Shown in pieces: positions 17,509-26,371 of a DNA stretch of 64,000 nt. Position 1 is the stretch's first letter; each line of letters begins with the position of its first letter. This DNA comes from Nocardioides gansuensis (lineage in GTDB: Bacteria; Actinomycetota; Actinomycetes; Propionibacteriales; Nocardioidaceae): assembly GCF_003076135.1 (NCBI RefSeq), contig NZ_QDGZ01000001.1:310001-374000 (forward strand), written 5' to 3'. The notes beneath the pieces are model-generated. The model had not been told where the DNA came from. It saw only the letters and a program-made list of their open reading frames with translations, and did no database searches. Made by a program: the position numbers and the translations under genes.

Positions 17509-18429
17509 ATGACGTCCCTGAGCTGGCTGGACCGGGACCAGGTGCGCGAGCTGATGCCGTCGGTGGAGGAGCAGCTCGACCTCGTGCACGAGACGTACGT
17601 CGCGTCCGCGCGCGGGCGGGTCGAGCTGCCGCCGAAGCCGGGGCTCCACCCGCGCGAGGGTGCCTTCCTGAACGCGATGCCGGCGTGGCTGATGGACCGT
17701 GACGTGGTCGCGATGAAGTGGGTCTCGGCCTTCCCGGCCAACGCCTCGCGCGGGCTGCCGACGATCAGCGGGCTCATCATCGTCAACGACCCGGAGACCG
17801 GGCTGCCGGCCCTGGTCATGGACGCCGAGGAGATCACCGCCATCAGGACCGCGGTGGCGAGCGGGGTGGCCGTCCGGCATCTCGCCCATCCCGGCTGGCA
17901 GCGGGTGGCGATCCTCGGCTACGGCGCGCAGGGACGCAGCCACGCGGCCGTGATGCGGGTGCTCCACCCCGACGTCGAGGTCGTGGCGTGGGGTCCGCGC
18001 CTCACGGCACCCGGGCACGGCATCGAGGTGGCCCCGGACGCGCGCAGCGCCGTCGAGGGCGCCGACGTGGTCATCACGAGTGGTCCCATGCGGGGCGAGC
18101 CCGCCCCGGTCGTCGATCCGGCCTGGCTGTCACCGCGGTGCCTGGTCCTGCCCGTGGACTACGACGCGCAGGTGCGTCCCGAGGTGTCGATGGCCGCGGA
18201 CCTCTTCGCCGTCGACGACGTCCCCCAGTTCGAGTCGTTCGTCGAGAGGGGCTCGTTCGCCGGCTGGGCCGCGCCGCACGGGACGCTGGGCGAGGCGCTG
18301 CTGACGGAGCCGTCGGGCGTCCTGCGGCTGGTGTGCAGCCTCGGAGTCGGCTCGATCGACGCGGTCATCGCCGGCGAGGTCTGGGAGCGCGAGAAGGTCG
18401 CCCGGATCGGCCTGCCGCTGCGGTCCTGA
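17509..18429 (+). CDS. Ornithine cyclodeaminase / mu-crystallin family protein
   Basis: A 306-residue member of the OCD/mu-crystallin family, NAD(P)-dependent enzymes acting on amino or imino acids (ornithine cyclodeaminase, ketimine reductase, alanine dehydrogenase-like). The N-terminal dimer domain contains LPPKPGLHPREGAFLNAMPAW and the substrate Lys region AMKWVSAFPANASRGLPTISG. The Rossmann fold begins at VAILGYGAQGRSHAAVM near residue 140. It has TAIRTAVASGVAVRHLA, the conserved helix before the Rossmann fold. It stands alone and is divergent from bdhA. The exact reaction cannot be told from sequence. Confidence 0.85.
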   Translation: MTSLSWLDRDQVRELMPSVEEQLDLVHETYVASARGRVELPPKPGLHPREGAFLNAMPAWLMDRDVVAMKWVSAFPANASRGLPTISGLIIVNDPETGLPALVMDAEEITAIRTAVASGVAVRHLAHPGWQRVAILGYGAQGRSHAAVMRVLHPDVEVVAWGPRLTAPGHGIEVAPDARSAVEGADVVITSGPMRGEPAPVVDPAWLSPRCLVLPVDYDAQVRPEVSMAADLFAVDDVPQFESFVERGSFAGWAAPHGTLGEALLTEPSGVLRLVCSLGVGSIDAVIAGEVWEREKVARIGLPLRS

Positions 18430-18444
18430 CCCGGCCTGGGCATC

Positions 18445-18467
18445 CGGCCGGTCTAGAGCGCCGGCCG
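18445..18467 (+). terminator. Hairpin after the cyclodeaminase-like gene
   Basis: CGGCCGG (18445-18451) pairs with CCGGCCG (18461-18467) around a nine-base loop, 15 bases after the stop. Modest stem length without a U-tract makes this a plausible terminator only. Confidence 0.4.
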
Positions 18468-18540
18468 ACTCCGGCATAACCGCTACCTGGACCGCCGTGC
18501 GGGGCTACCGTGGCTGGATCCCCGTCGACAGGAGGTCTCC

Positions 18541-19101
18541 GTGCGCGCGCTCGCCACAGCGTTGACCTCGCTCGTCCTGGGCATGTCCGGGCTCGGTGCG
18601 GGCGTTGTCGCGTCGGCCTCGGCAGCACAGCCGGCCGTGTCGACCGTGTCGGCCGCCGAGTCGGTCGACCCCACTCCTCGCGCCGCAGGCTGGCCCCGGC
18701 TCTCCATCCCCCGGCTCCGGGTCAACACCGCGATCATCCCGGTGGGCATCACCCGCGCCGGGCAGCTCGCCGTCGGGCCGAGCGTCACGGCCGTCTACAC
18801 CTGGAAGCACGGCGTGCGCCCGGGGCAGCGCGGCAGCGCGGTCATCGCGGGGCACACCTGGTCGCGCGGGCACGGTGTGTTCGACGAGCTCGGCTCGATG
18901 CGGGTGGGCCACCGCTTCACCGTCGGACGGCACACCTTCCGGGTGAGCCAGGTGCAGCGGGTGCACAGGATGTCGGGAGCCGACGTCCGGGGCCTGTTCT
19001 CCGACCGCGGCAAGCCCCGCGTCGTCCTCATCACCTGCGGCGACCGCACCGCTACGGGCGTCTACCGGACGCGCATCCTGGTGCACGCCCGCAAGGTCTG
19101 A
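18541..19101 (+). CDS. Class F sortase
   Basis: A 186-residue secreted or membrane-anchored transpeptidase. An N-terminal signal sequence of about 30 residues is followed by RLSIPRLRVNTAIIPVGI, then catalytic His in AVIAGHTW and catalytic Cys in VVLITCGDR with its downstream Arg. These are the three sortase active-site residues, in the class F arrangement found in actinobacteria. The GTG start has a strong ribosome site (ACAGGAGG) seven bases upstream. The gene is not next to an obvious LPXTG substrate, so its target protein is unknown. Confidence 0.9.
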   Translation: MRALATALTSLVLGMSGLGAGVVASASAAQPAVSTVSAAESVDPTPRAAGWPRLSIPRLRVNTAIIPVGITRAGQLAVGPSVTAVYTWKHGVRPGQRGSAVIAGHTWSRGHGVFDELGSMRVGHRFTVGRHTFRVSQVQRVHRMSGADVRGLFSDRGKPRVVLITCGDRTATGVYRTRILVHARKV

Positions 19102-19111
19102 CGTCCCACCC

Positions 19112-20194
19112 TCAGTGCGTCCGCCGCGCGTCGGACCCCCCACTGCCCGTGCGCGGTGAGGTGCACCCGGTCGACGGGCACGGACCCACGGCCAGGTCCA
19201 CGCTGCCGGCCGCCCCGGGACCCACGGTGAGCAGGATGCGCAGGGGCCCGTCGTACGTGACCGGGAACGGCGTGTTGGCGAAGGTGTAGCTGCCGTCGCC
19301 GCACCCGTTGGGGGAGCCCTTGCCGCAGGCGATCGGGTGCTCGCTGGTGAGCGATGCCTGCCACACGTCCGCCGCCATCGTCGACCCCGAGGCGACGAGG
19401 TAGTGGGGGGCCGCGCCGGCCTCGACGCGCGCCGTCATCCACCGGCCGGGGTCGGTGACGGTCCACGTCCGCGGCGGCTCGCCCGCCTGCATCGGCGGCA
19501 GCTCGAGGATGGTGCGAGCGCGGACCAGGGCGCTCTCGACTCGAGGCTCGCCGGTGGTGAGGCTCTCGATGTAGGTGTACGTCCGCGTCTCAGGCGTCGG
19601 CCGGATCCCCGGGTGGTCGCCGTCGAAGAAGACAGGCGGACTCCACGTCGGGGTCGGCGCCTCGGTCTGCACGTAGACGCGTTGGCCGGCCTCCTGGTGG
19701 ACCCGGAACGCGGTGAGGAAGCCTCGGTCGCCCCTGTGTGGCTGGGCCGGGCCGTCCACGACGAGGGGGCGGACGCGCAGCCTCGTCAGCTGCAGCCGTT
19801 CCGGTCGGGCATCGCCCCGGCAGGGGGTGTAGGCGATGACGTGCCAGCCGCGGCGGCGCAGGCGGTGGAAGCCGAACTCGTCGGCCGGCAGGGGCCGCCC
19901 ACCGACGCGCCTCACGGTGTACCGGCTGCAGCGGTCGGAGTAGGCCGACAACGGGTACAGCTCCGCGAAGGGTGCCACCCGGTCCCCGTCCCGCCCGCGG
20001 AACCGGATCGCCACGGGCGAGCCGTCCCTCAGCCGCACCGGGCCGTCGCCGTATTGCCGGACCACCGTGCGAGGTGCCTCGGGGACGGCGGGGGAGCGAG
20101 GGGAGGCGGTGGGCTCGGCGGGGGACGCCGAGAGCGGCGCGGGGGTGAGCAGGGCGGCGAGCAGGACGGCTGCGGCCAGTCGGTGTCGAGGCAT
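19112..20194 (-). CDS. Secreted protein of unknown function
   Basis: A 360-residue protein with a signal peptide (MPRHRL then a hydrophobic stretch ending ...PLSASPAEP, cleavage around residue 25). The mature chain is beta-rich and has several spaced cysteines (SDRCSRY, YTPCRGD, HPIACGKGSPNGCGDGSY, VGPCPSTGCTS) that could form disulfides outside the cell. The segment GTYTFANTPFPVTY-like ending with LRILLTVGPG suggests a final beta-sandwich. I do not recognise the family. It ends 11 bases from the sortase gene, converging on it, and contains no LPXTG motif, so it is not an evident sortase substrate. Confidence 0.75.
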   Translation of the reverse strand: MPRHRLAAAVLLAALLTPAPLSASPAEPTASPRSPAVPEAPRTVVRQYGDGPVRLRDGSPVAIRFRGRDGDRVAPFAELYPLSAYSDRCSRYTVRRVGGRPLPADEFGFHRLRRRGWHVIAYTPCRGDARPERLQLTRLRVRPLVVDGPAQPHRGDRGFLTAFRVHQEAGQRVYVQTEAPTPTWSPPVFFDGDHPGIRPTPETRTYTYIESLTTGEPRVESALVRARTILELPPMQAGEPPRTWTVTDPGRWMTARVEAGAAPHYLVASGSTMAADVWQASLTSEHPIACGKGSPNGCGDGSYTFANTPFPVTYDGPLRILLTVGPGAAGSVDLAVGPCPSTGCTSPRTGSGGSDARRTH

Positions 20195-20307
20195 GGGTCC
20201 CTCCCAGGAGCGGTGAGCCAGCGTAGTGGCGCCGGATCGCCGCCGCAGGGCATTTCCCGGGCTGGTCCAGCCCCGCGCCTCAGGACCTCGGTGGACGTGC
20301 GCGTGGG

Positions 20308-21078
20308 CTACGTGCCCCGGCCCGCCCGCCCGCTGGGGGCGAGCCGCCGCGTCAGCTGGTCGGCGGTGGCACGCACCGCTGCGGCGGCCGCCTCGAGGTC
20401 GGCCTCACCGGCGGGGAAGGTGAGTGCCACGGCTGCCACCGGCTGCCCGTTGTGGTCGAGCACCGCCACGGCCACGCTGGCCAGGCCCGGGGTCACGTCC
20501 CCGTCCTCGATCGCGTGTCCGCGCTGGCGGGTCTCGGAGAGGACGGTGCGCAGGGCGGTCGGCGAGGAGGGCCCGGTGCCGTGCCGGTCGACGAAGGCGC
20601 TCTTGTCCGGATAGAGCGCCCGCACCTGGCTGGCCGGGAGGGCGGCGAGGATGGCCCGCCCGCTGGCGGTCAGGTGGGCCGGCAGCCGCACGCCGACGTC
20701 GGTGACGAGCGGTGGCCTGCCGGGCGCGCGCTCCTCCAGCACATAGAGCACGTCACGCCCGTGCGGCACCGCGAAGTGGCCGTTGTGACCGGTCCGGTCG
20801 ACGAGCGCGGCGAGTGGCCGCCGGGCGATCCGCTGGAGTGGGGCCTGGCGCGAGAACCCGCTGCCCACCTCGAACGCCGCCACCCCCAGCCCGAACCGCT
20901 GCTCCTCGGGCAGGTGCACGACGAAGCCCTCGTCGACCATGGCGCCGAGCAGGTGGTACGCCGTGCTGCGCGGCAGGTCGCACGCCCGCATGATCCGGTC
21001 GAGCGGCACCGGGTCCGGCTGCGACGCCAGGAACCGCAGCACCCTCAGGGCGCGCGTCGCGGCAGGGACCTGGCTCAT
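20308..21078 (-). CDS. IclR-family transcriptional regulator (candidate HutR)
   Basis: A 256-residue regulator. The N-terminal winged helix-turn-helix (ALRVLRFLASQ, then LPRSTAYHLLGAMVDEGFV) covers residues 9-60. The C-terminal IclR effector domain has HLTASGRAILAAL and the conserved RGHAIEDGDVTPGLASVAV block. It lies 2 kb before the histidine-degradation genes. In Corynebacterium an IclR regulator, HutR, controls hut genes through a 14-bp palindrome of the form TCT-N3-AT-N3-AGA, and a palindrome of the same layout precedes both hut blocks here. That makes this gene a good HutR candidate, by inference. It could instead control the haloperoxidase or other neighbours. Confidence 0.88.
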   Translation of the reverse strand: MSQVPAATRALRVLRFLASQPDPVPLDRIMRACDLPRSTAYHLLGAMVDEGFVVHLPEEQRFGLGVAAFEVGSGFSRQAPLQRIARRPLAALVDRTGHNGHFAVPHGRDVLYVLEERAPGRPPLVTDVGVRLPAHLTASGRAILAALPASQVRALYPDKSAFVDRHGTGPSSPTALRTVLSETRQRGHAIEDGDVTPGLASVAVAVLDHNGQPVAAVALTFPAGEADLEAAAAAVRATADQLTRRLAPSGRAGRGT

Positions 21079-21102
21079 GGCCCGTCATCCTGCCCGAGGG
21101 GC

Positions 21103-21507
21103 TCAGGCCTGGCGCGGCGGGTTCCTGCGCTCGTCCTCGTCGTGGATGGTGTCGGGGTCGTAGGACTGCGACTTGTGGTCGACGTCGGGGTCGAGCCGGT
21201 CGGCGGCCCGGACCCGCTCGTCGTGCGCGGCCGCCTGCTCGTCGACCCGCTCCTGTGCCTCGGCCGCCTGCTCCTCCGCCCGCCTGGCCTCGGCCTTCGC
21301 CTCATCGGCGCGCAGCTCGGCTTCCTTGGCCCGCGCGGCTGCGTCGGGGAGCGACTCGCGGCGCCGCTCGGCCTCGGCCCGCAGCTCGTTGGCGCGGGCC
21401 CGGTCGGCCTCGGCGCCCTTCTTCCGCATCATCACGACCGCCAGCGCGATGAGCGCGAGCACCACGACGGCGATGACGACGGTCCAGATGATCTGCTCGG
21501 TGGTCAT
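21103..21507 (-). CDS. Small membrane-anchored coiled-coil protein
   Basis: A 134-residue protein with one N-terminal membrane helix (IIWTVVIAVVVLALIALAVV), a basic stop-transfer MMRKK, then a long charged Ala/Glu/Arg-rich helix likely to form a coiled coil, and an acidic C-terminus (DPDTIHDEDERRN). The topology suggests a cytoplasmic coiled coil on a short anchor. The ATG at 21507 has GGGAGG upstream at good spacing. The family is common in actinobacteria but has no assigned role. It ends 24 bases upstream of the IclR gene start on the same strand, so the two may share a transcript. Confidence 0.8.
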   Translation of the reverse strand: MTTEQIIWTVVIAVVVLALIALAVVMMRKKGAEADRARANELRAEAERRRESLPDAAARAKEAELRADEAKAEARRAEEQAAEAQERVDEQAAAHDERVRAADRLDPDVDHKSQSYDPDTIHDEDERRNPPRQA

Positions 21508-21629
21508 CCCACACCTCCCTCGCCACTGCATTCCGCAGCGGTGTGCCACGGCGGTACCCGAGGCAGAGGCGACCCATGCCCTCACGAGGGGGGTGCCCGG
21601 GCCGTGGGACCCGTCACGGTCGGGTGCTT

Positions 21630-22880
21630 TTAGTCGATGAGCGTCATCACCCGGTGGGCCGTCTCGTGGCCGAGGACGTAGGTGTCCTCCATGCCGTCCC
21701 GGAAGTGCAGCCCGCCCCATATCCGGGCATGCAGGGCGTCGTGCTCGAGCGCGCTGAGGTTGGCGTAGGGCCGCTCCAGGAGGCCGGCCTTGAGCAGCAG
21801 CGGCGTGCTCTCGCCCAGCGTCAACCGGACCACCTCGGCGAACGCCGCCGTGGCGCTGCCGTGCCCGCTGGGGTAGTCGGAGTACGCGGGGTTGGCGACG
21901 AGCGGGGTCCAGCCGGGCTGGGGAGCGGTGGCGGGGTTGCCGTCGTCGGCAGCCCTGGCGATCGCCTGGAACGGGCGCCAGTAGCCGAGGTCGTACTTCA
22001 ACCGCCAGGTCCGGATGAACGTGTCCGACTGGGCCGCGTCGATGCGTGCGAACAACCTGGTGGTCGCGAGCAGCCCGAGCGGATGAGCGTCGAGGTAGGT
22101 GCACAGGGCGCTGCGGTACATGGACACCGGGTTGTTGGCGAAGAAGAGGGCGATGTCCTTCTGCGCCTGAGTCCGCTCGGCAGATGCCGTGGAGCCGAGG
22201 CGTCGCACCTCGTTGTAGTCGGCTGCGTACGCCGCGCTGCCGAGGGCGTCCGGTCCGTCCACGGGGACGGTGGAGTCGAGCACGACCGGCCGCACGAACC
22301 CGAGCCAGGCCGCGGCCATCGCGCCGCCTGGGACGGGCTGCCAGATGCCGATGGCTTCCGGCTTGCTGTAGACGATGCTGGCGTTGTCGCGGCCGTCGCC
22401 CACGCGCGACGCGATCATCCGGGCCGCGGCGGCGCGACCGAGCCGCACGCCCTTGGCCTCCGCCGGGCCGTCCGGCACCGTCGCCAGTGAGGCAGCGAGG
22501 TCGGCGTCGAGGTTCGCGCGCGAGGCCGGGCTCTTGAAGTACTCCCAAAGGACGTCGTGCGCGGCCGTCGCCACGGCGGCCGTCTCAGAGGTGTGGCCAC
22601 GCTGCAGGGCCTCGCCGGCGGCGTCGTGGACGGCCAGGGAGGTGAAGGACAGGTAGAGGGAGCCGACCGGGGGCGCGAGGGCACCCTCGGTGTAGACGGT
22701 GCGGACGGCGATCCGCTGCCAGGCGACGGCGACTGCCGCGGCGTTGGAGTCGACCTCACGGCCGACCCCGCGGCGCGGCTCCGGGGCGGTGTGTCCCGGG
22801 AGGACGAGGCTCGCGGTGAGGAGGGGAGCGAGGGCCAGGGTCAGGCCGAGCGCCACGGAGGCGCGAGGACGGGTGCGCAT
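21630..22880 (-). CDS. Secreted vanadium-dependent haloperoxidase-like (PAP2 superfamily) protein
   Basis: A 416-residue exported protein: signal peptide of about 32 residues, then the vanadium haloperoxidase fold. The vanadate/phosphate-binding residues are present in order: Lys and Arg in KYDLGYWRP, the YPSGHGSATAAF motif, and Arg and His in HARIWGGLHFRDG. These match the K...R...PSGH...R-x5-H pattern of the family, whose members oxidise halides with peroxide or act as phosphatases. Which activity applies is not clear; secreted actinobacterial homologues are mostly uncharacterised. The C-terminus ends with the usual HRVM helix. It is transcribed away from hutH. Confidence 0.85.
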   Translation of the reverse strand: MRTRPRASVALGLTLALAPLLTASLVLPGHTAPEPRRGVGREVDSNAAAVAVAWQRIAVRTVYTEGALAPPVGSLYLSFTSLAVHDAAGEALQRGHTSETAAVATAAHDVLWEYFKSPASRANLDADLAASLATVPDGPAEAKGVRLGRAAAARMIASRVGDGRDNASIVYSKPEAIGIWQPVPGGAMAAAWLGFVRPVVLDSTVPVDGPDALGSAAYAADYNEVRRLGSTASAERTQAQKDIALFFANNPVSMYRSALCTYLDAHPLGLLATTRLFARIDAAQSDTFIRTWRLKYDLGYWRPFQAIARAADDGNPATAPQPGWTPLVANPAYSDYPSGHGSATAAFAEVVRLTLGESTPLLLKAGLLERPYANLSALEHDALHARIWGGLHFRDGMEDTYVLGHETAHRVMTLID

Positions 22881-23034
22881 GGGAGCCTTCCTTTCGCTGC
22901 AGTTGCCGGGCGCCCGAGAGCTTCCCCGCGAGCATCCACGCTAGGGCCAGCCCGGAGTGCCAGGCATCCCCACTGTGGGCGGTTTCGGTGCGCACACCCG
23001 GGGCGCTCGCCGATGCCCAGGATCCGCCCCGATC

Positions 23035-23050
23035 GTCTCGGATCCGAGAC
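23035..23050. promoter_or_regulatory. 16-bp perfect palindrome before hutH, probable hut operator
   Basis: GTCTCGGATCCGAGAC is exactly symmetric and identical to the site at 33589-33604 before the second hut block. In both places the sequence ACGGCT begins five bases after the palindrome, so the surrounding promoter is conserved too. The inner 14 bases have the TCT-N3-AT-N3-AGA form of the corynebacterial HutR site. Its position just upstream of a -35 region suits an activator. Confidence 0.7.
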
Positions 23051-23104
23051 AGGCAACGGCTCTGGACGCTGGTCGCGGGTGGCCCGCGGGGCTTTCATGG
23101 AGGC

Positions 23105-24697
23105 ATGAGCACTTCCCCTACTCCCGTGGCCGCGAGCCCTGTCACCGGAGACCTGTCCGTGGTGCCCGTCGGCACCGGCCCGATCTCGTTCGCCGACGTC
23201 GTGGCGGTCGCCCGCGAGGGCGCCCCCGTCCGGCTCACCGACGACGCGCTCGCTGCGATCGACCGGGCCCGGGGCCTGGTCGACGAGCTGGCGGCCGCGC
23301 CCACCCCGGCGTACGGCATCTCCACCGGGTTCGGCGCCCTGGCCACCCGCCACATCCCCACCGAGATGCGCGCCCAGCTGCAGCGCTCGCTGGTCCGCTC
23401 GCACGCGGCGGGCTCCGGCCCCGAGGTGGAGCGCGAGGTGGTGCGGGCACTGATGCTGCTGCGGCTCTCGACGCTCGCGACGGGCCACACCGGCGTACGT
23501 CGTGAGACGGCGCAGCTGCTCGCCGACCTCCTCACGCACGGGATCACCCCGGTCGTGCGGGAGTACGGCTCCCTGGGCTGCTCCGGCGACCTTGCGCCGC
23601 TGGCCCACTGCGCGCTCGCGCTGATCGGCGAGGGGGAGGTGCGCGACGCCACCGGCACGCTGATGCCCGCCGCCGAGGCTCTCGCCGCTGCCGGCCTCGC
23701 TCCGGTCGAGCTCGCCGCCAAGGAAGGGCTCGCGCTCATCAACGGCACCGACGGCATGCTCGGCATGCTGGTGCTCGCGATCGAGGACCTGCGCCGGCTG
23801 CTGAGGACCGCCGACATCGCCGCCGCGATGAGCGTCGAGGGCCAGCTCGGCACGGATCGCGTCTTCGCGCCGGAGCTGCAGGCGCTCCGCCCCCACCCCG
23901 GGCAGGCGCTCTCGGCGGCCAACCTGGTCGCCCTGATGGCCGACTCCGGCGTCGTCGCCTCACACCGCGGGCCCGACTGCAACCGGGTGCAGGACGCCTA
24001 CTCGCTGCGCTGCTCCCCGCAGGTCCACGGGGGTGCCCGCGACACGGTCGATCACGCCGCGACGGTGGCGTCCCGCGAGCTGGCGTCGGCGGTCGACAAC
24101 CCGGTGGTCCTGCCCGAGCAGGGGAGGGTCGAGTCCAACGGCAACTTCCACGGCGCGCCCGTCGCCTACGTGCTCGACTTCCTCGCGATCGTCGCCGCCG
24201 ACGTCGCCTCCATCAGCGAGCGCCGCACCGACCGCTTCCTCGACAAGACCCGCAACCACGGGCTGCCGCCCTTCCTCGCCGGGGACCCGGGCGTCGACTC
24301 GGGGCTGATGATCGCGCAGTACACCCAGGCGGCGATCGTCTCGGAGCTCAAGCGGCTCGCCGCCCCGGCGTCCGTCGACTCGATCCCCTCCAGTGCGATG
24401 CAGGAGGACCACGTCTCGATGGGCTGGTCCGCCGCGCGCAAGCTGCGCCGCGCCGTCGACGGCCTCACCCGCGTCGTGGCCATCGAGGTGCTCACCGCGG
24501 CCCGCGCCCTCGACCTGCGCGCCCCGCTGGAGCCGTCACCCGCCACGGGCGCCGTCGTCCGGCTGCTGCGTGACGCCGGCATCGCCGGGCCCGGCCCCGA
24601 CCGCCACCTCTCACCCGAGATCGAGACCGCCGTCTCGCTCGTCGCCTCCGGGGCGGTGCTCGCCGCCGCCCAGTCCGTGATCGGAGAACTCGCATGA
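23105..24697 (+). CDS. hutH: Histidine ammonia-lyase
   Basis: A 530-residue cytoplasmic enzyme, first step of histidine degradation: L-histidine to trans-urocanate and ammonia. The MIO prosthetic-group tripeptide lies in [15 protein letters not shown] (residues 155-169), but here it reads Cys159-Ser-Gly rather than the textbook Ala-Ser-Gly. Other family blocks: [36 protein letters not shown] and [12 protein letters not shown]. The ATG at 23105 (MSTSPTP) was chosen because the next upstream starts cross the operator. Its stop overlaps the hutU ATG. Regulation is probably by the 16-bp palindrome 55 bases upstream. Confidence 0.95.
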   Translation: MSTSPTPVAASPVTGDLSVVPVGTGPISFADVVAVAREGAPVRLTDDALAAIDRARGLVDELAAAPTPAYGISTGFGALATRHIPTEMRAQLQRSLVRSHAAGSGPEVEREVVRALMLLRLSTLATGHTGVRRETAQLLADLLTHGITPVVREYGSLGCSGDLAPLAHCALALIGEGEVRDATGTLMPAAEALAAAGLAPVELAAKEGLALINGTDGMLGMLVLAIEDLRRLLRTADIAAAMSVEGQLGTDRVFAPELQALRPHPGQALSAANLVALMADSGVVASHRGPDCNRVQDAYSLRCSPQVHGGARDTVDHAATVASRELASAVDNPVVLPEQGRVESNGNFHGAPVAYVLDFLAIVAADVASISERRTDRFLDKTRNHGLPPFLAGDPGVDSGLMIAQYTQAAIVSELKRLAAPASVDSIPSSAMQEDHVSMGWSAARKLRRAVDGLTRVVAIEVLTAARALDLRAPLEPSPATGAVVRLLRDAGIAGPGPDRHLSPEIETAVSLVASGAVLAAAQSVIGELA

Positions 24698-26361
24698 CCT
24701 CCACCCCTAACCCCCGCCTGCCCATCCACGCCCCCACCGGCACCGAGCTGACCGCCAAGTGCTGGCAGACCGAGGCGCCCCTGCGGATGCTGATGAACAA
24801 CCTCGACCCCGAGGTCGCCGAGCGTCCCGAGGACCTCGTCGTCTACGGCGGCACCGGCAAGGCGGCCCGCAGCTGGGCGGCGTACGACGCGCTCGTGCGC
24901 ACCCTGCGCGACCTGGAGCCCGACGAGACCATGCTCGTGCAGAGCGGCAAGCCCATCGGCGTGATGCGCACCCACGAGTGGGCGCCGCGCGTGCTGATCG
25001 CCAACTCCAACCTGGTGGGCGACTGGGCCAACTGGGAGGAGTTCCGGCGGCTCGAGGAGCTGGGGCTGACGATGTATGGCCAGATGACGGCCGGCTCGTG
25101 GATCTACATCGGCACGCAGGGGATCCTGCAGGGCACCTTCGAGACCTTCGCGGCGGTGGCGGACAAGTCGTTCGGGGGCACTCTCGCCGGCACGATCACC
25201 GTCACCGCCGGCCTCGGTGGCATGGGCGGCGCCCAGCCGCTGGCCGTGACGATGAACGACGGCGTCGCGATCTGCATCGAGGTCGACCAGTCGCGGATCA
25301 CCCGGCGCATCGAGCACCGCTACCTCGACGTCCAGGCGGACTCGCTCGAGCACGCGCTGTCACTGGCCGTCGAGGCGCGCGACGCCCGGCGACCCCTGTC
25401 GATCGGTGTCCTCGGCAACGCCGCCGAGCTGCTGCCGCGGCTGCTGGAGATGGACGCGCCCATCGACATCGTCACCGACCAGACCTCGGCCCACGACCCG
25501 CTGTCCTACCTGCCGGTCGGCGTGCCCTTCGAGGAGTGGCACGACCGCGCGGCGGCCGACCCCGCGGCGTTCACGAAGGAGGCGCAGGCCTCGATGGCGG
25601 CGCACGTGCGGGCGATGGTCGAGTTCCAGGACCGCGGTGCCGAGGTCTTCGACTACGGCAACTCCATCCGGGACGAGGCGCGCAAGGGCGGCTACGACCG
25701 CGCCTTCGAGTTCCCCGGCTTCGTGCCGGCCTACATCCGGCCGCTCTTCTGCGAGGGCAAGGGCCCCTTCCGGTGGGCGGCCCTCTCCGGTGACCCGGCG
25801 GACATCGCGGCCACCGACCAGGCCATCCTCGAGCTCTTCCCGGAGAACGAGCGGCTGCGGAAGTGGATCACCCTGGCGCAGGAGCGCGTCCACTACCAGG
25901 GCCTGCCCGCCCGCATCTGCTGGCTGGGCTACGGCGAGCGCCACCTCGCCGGCCTCAAGTTCAACGAGATGGTGGCGAACGGCGAGCTCAAGGCGCCGAT
26001 CGTCATCGGCCGCGACCACCTCGACTGCGGGAGCGTCGCGTCGCCCTACCGCGAGACCGAGGCGATGCTGGACGGCTCCGACGCCATCGCCGACTGGGCC
26101 CTGCTCAACGCACTCGTCAACACGGCCAGCGGCGCCACCTGGGTCTCGATCCACCACGGCGGCGGCGTCGGCATGGGCCGCTCCATCCACGCCGGCCAGG
26201 TGTGCGTCGCCGACGGCACCGAGCTGGCCGCGCAGAAGATCGAGCGCGTCCTCACCAACGACCCCGGCATGGGAGTCATCCGCCACGTCGACGCCGGCTA
26301 CGAGCTCGCCGCCGACGTCGCCGCCGAGCGTGGCGTACCCATTCCGATGCAGGAGGGCTGA
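24694..26361 (+). CDS. hutU: Urocanate hydratase
   Basis: A 555-residue urocanase, second step of histidine degradation: urocanate plus water to imidazolonepropionate, using tightly bound NAD+. N-terminal blocks [13 protein letters not shown] and [20 protein letters not shown] match the family. The NAD-binding region includes [20 protein letters not shown] near residue 170. The urocanase signature [20 protein letters not shown] with its active-site [12 protein letters not shown] is near residue 430, and [19 protein letters not shown] follows. The start overlaps the hutH stop (ATGA), so the two are coupled. Length is normal. Confidence 0.96.
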   Translation: MTSTPNPRLPIHAPTGTELTAKCWQTEAPLRMLMNNLDPEVAERPEDLVVYGGTGKAARSWAAYDALVRTLRDLEPDETMLVQSGKPIGVMRTHEWAPRVLIANSNLVGDWANWEEFRRLEELGLTMYGQMTAGSWIYIGTQGILQGTFETFAAVADKSFGGTLAGTITVTAGLGGMGGAQPLAVTMNDGVAICIEVDQSRITRRIEHRYLDVQADSLEHALSLAVEARDARRPLSIGVLGNAAELLPRLLEMDAPIDIVTDQTSAHDPLSYLPVGVPFEEWHDRAAADPAAFTKEAQASMAAHVRAMVEFQDRGAEVFDYGNSIRDEARKGGYDRAFEFPGFVPAYIRPLFCEGKGPFRWAALSGDPADIAATDQAILELFPENERLRKWITLAQERVHYQGLPARICWLGYGERHLAGLKFNEMVANGELKAPIVIGRDHLDCGSVASPYRETEAMLDGSDAIADWALLNALVNTASGATWVSIHHGGGVGMGRSIHAGQVCVADGTELAAQKIERVLTNDPGMGVIRHVDAGYELAADVAAERGVPIPMQEG

Positions 26362-26371
26362 GCGGGCGGGC

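Noticed and set aside
19112..20194. Sortase F substrate
   Set aside because: The secreted protein next to the sortase gene has no LPXTG-like motif, C-terminal membrane helix or basic tail.
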